Shown piece after piece: positions 63,017-64,000 of a stretch of DNA of 64,000 bases (its first letter is position 1; the number at the start of each line of letters is the position of its first letter). The stretch comes from JACCTU01 sp963848525 (GTDB lineage: Bacteria > Actinomycetota > Thermoleophilia > Gaiellales > Gaiellaceae). A program made the translations under genes and the position numbers. The stretch lies in the NCBI GenBank assembly GCA_963848525.1, contig CAWKDZ010000005.1, positions 62,001 to 126,000 of the forward strand, written 5' to 3'. A model generated the notes under the pieces. The model saw only the letters and a list, made by a program, of their open reading frames with translations. It was not told the DNA's origin and searched no databases.

Positions 63017-64000
63017 CTACCGCGAGTCGTCCAACTCGTAGAGGCGCATTGCTTCGCCGAGGTCCTCGATCGTCCGTTCACCGAGACTGCGAAGTCCAGG
63101 CACTCGAGGATCGCCCTCGAGCAGGGAGGCCGTCGTCTGGGAGAGGAGCACCTGGTCGGGCTCGACCACCTTGCCCAACTGTGTCAGCCGGAAGAAGACG
63201 GTCGCCGCGTCCGGCCGCTTCGGATTCCCCGACCAGCGACCCGAGTGGAGGACGATCCAGACCGCGACGTCGCACTCGGGCGGCCACCGGTAGCCGCGCA
63301 ACGCGTCACGTAGGCCGGTGGCCGCTCTGACGGCGTCGCTCGCAACGCGGAACACCGCGTACGCGTGGTCTCCAACCAGTTCGAGCACGATGCCGTTGTT
63401 CTCTTCCACCACCGCGCTCACCGTTTGGTGGTAGTCGGCGAGGACGACGGCGCTCGCTTCGTCTCCGAGCGAACGGACGACATGCCACCACTTCACCAGG
63501 TCGGAGTGCAGGAACGTGCCGACGCCCGGTACTGGGGCCTCGGCCTGCGGCGACCGCGGCGGTCCGAACTCCGAGGGCAGCGTCAGGACCGTCAGCTGGA
63601 ACAGACGCTGCATGCGCGGAAGCCCCTTGAGCACGTGCTCCCCGAGGTCGATCAGCTCGGCATTCGGCAGGTCTGCGTCCTCGATGATGCCCGCGGTCGC
63701 GTTCGACAGAAGGATCTGCCCCCCGTGACCGGCATCGCAGATGCGCTGGGCACGGTGGACCCCGGTGCCGACGTACCCGTCCTCGCCGAGGTGCGGCTCG
63801 GCGGTGTGGAGGCCGATCCGGACCTTGACCTCGGCGTCTGCCGGCCAGCGCGAACTTTGCGAGCGCGAGCTGCGCGCTGACCGCTGCGGCGGCGGCGCTG
63901 CGGGCGCTGTCGAAGGCGACGAAGAATCCGTCGCCGGCCGTGTCGATCTCCCGCCCGCCTTGGGCCGCGAATGCCTCCCGCAGAAGCCGGCGATGATCGG
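63017..64000 (-). CDS. Tandem class III cyclase-domain protein (N-terminus beyond window, one frameshift)
   Basis: A partial gene ending at 63017. The upstream part has a canonical cyclase core: REIDTAGDGFFVAFDSAR, IGLHTAEPHLGEDGY and VHRAQRICDAGHGGQILLS. A single-base loss near 63856 breaks the frame. The following domain keeps the fold (FLHSDLVKWWHVV, LELVGDHAYAVF, QVLLSQTTASLL) but has no FTDIEGST-like metal motif and so is probably a pseudo-cyclase partner. A real catalytic plus dead tandem would act as an internal dimer. The start lies past 64000. Confidence 0.75.
   Translation of the reverse strand, partial: PIIAGFCGRHSRPKAGGRSTRPATDSSSPSTAPAAPPPQRSARSSRSQSSRWPADAEVKVRIGLHTAEPHLGEDGYVGTGVHRAQRICDAGHGGQILLSNATAGIIEDADLPNAELIDLGEHVLKGLPRMQRLFQLTVLTLPSEFGPPRSPQAEAPVPGVGTFLHSDLVKWWHVVRSLGDEASAVVLADYHQTVSAVVEENNGIVLELVGDHAYAVFRVASDAVRAATGLRDALRGYRWPPECDVAVWIVLHSGRWSGNPKRPDAATVFFRLTQLGKVVEPDQVLLSQTTASLLEGDPRVPGLRSLGERTIEDLGEAMRLYELDDSR

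Overview
The window is about 64 kb of very GC-rich, gene-dense bacterial chromosome with no gene-free stretch over 300 bases; the longest gaps are 38022-38219, 35700-35835 and 46502-46625. GTG starts are common and many neighbours overlap by 4 bases (ATGA/GTGA). The gene content (menaquinone, split cytochrome b with a C-terminal cytochrome c, a ring-hydroxylating phenylacetyl-CoA system, cyclase-ATPase-TPR regulators, exported CHRD and PhoX-like proteins) suggests an actinobacterium, perhaps of class Thermoleophilia (Gaiellales or Solirubrobacterales). That placement is inference; no rRNA or tRNA gene was seen.

Layout. 1-5.3 kb: class I fumarase and a short flavoprotein, an MFS transporter, and a maleylacetate-reductase-like dehydrogenase with its LysR regulator. 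5.3-10.5 kb: a sugar-phosphate transferase, a Na+/H+ antiporter, an asparagine synthase and a DUF354 protein. 10.5-16 kb: exported proteins, including an L,D-transpeptidase/M28 peptidase fusion and a PhoX-like protein, then a UvrD helicase. 15.9-22.5 kb: a CapD-type dehydratase, DegT aminotransferase, DedA protein, phosphodiester glycosidase and exported phosphoesterase. 22.5-28.8 kb: a menaquinone and cytochrome bc operon (Rieske, cytochrome b, cytochrome b/c, menG, polyprenyl synthase, split-barrel protein, UbiA). 28.9-34 kb: two cyclase-ATPase-TPR regulators with a 54-residue membrane peptide between them. 34-38 kb: hemL, hemB and an AI-2E-type permease. 38-45.5 kb: a degenerate LytM-like protein, YmdB, two multi-spanning glycosyltransferase-like proteins, GtrA, Pcm and a phosphodiesterase. 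45.5-47.1 kb: a cysteine-less thioredoxin-like protein and two CHRD proteins. 47.1-51.3 kb: 2-oxoacid dehydrogenase E1 alpha, E1 beta and E2 with a GNAT and a HIRAN protein between. 51.4-56.6 kb: a subtilase, a lipoprotein esterase, an alpha/beta-hydrolase/S41 fusion and PadR. 56.6-60.4 kb: a lipid kinase, TetR and paaABCD. 60.4-64 kb: a rifampin phosphotransferase and a truncated tandem cyclase protein.

Sequence quality matters here. About nineteen frame breaks fall in twelve otherwise well-conserved genes, many at C or G runs. I read most as residual assembly indels and annotate those genes over their full reconstructed span. The subtilase, with about five breaks, is the best candidate for true decay.

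The most interesting items are: two 24-bp palindrome-like elements lying in frame in the E2 linkers; several unusual domain fusions; enzyme-like proteins that have lost catalytic residues (thioredoxin, LytM, second cyclase domain); dyad operators that coincide with start codons (LysR, PadR) or sit between TetR and paaA; and the rifampin phosphotransferase beside the phenylacetate genes.
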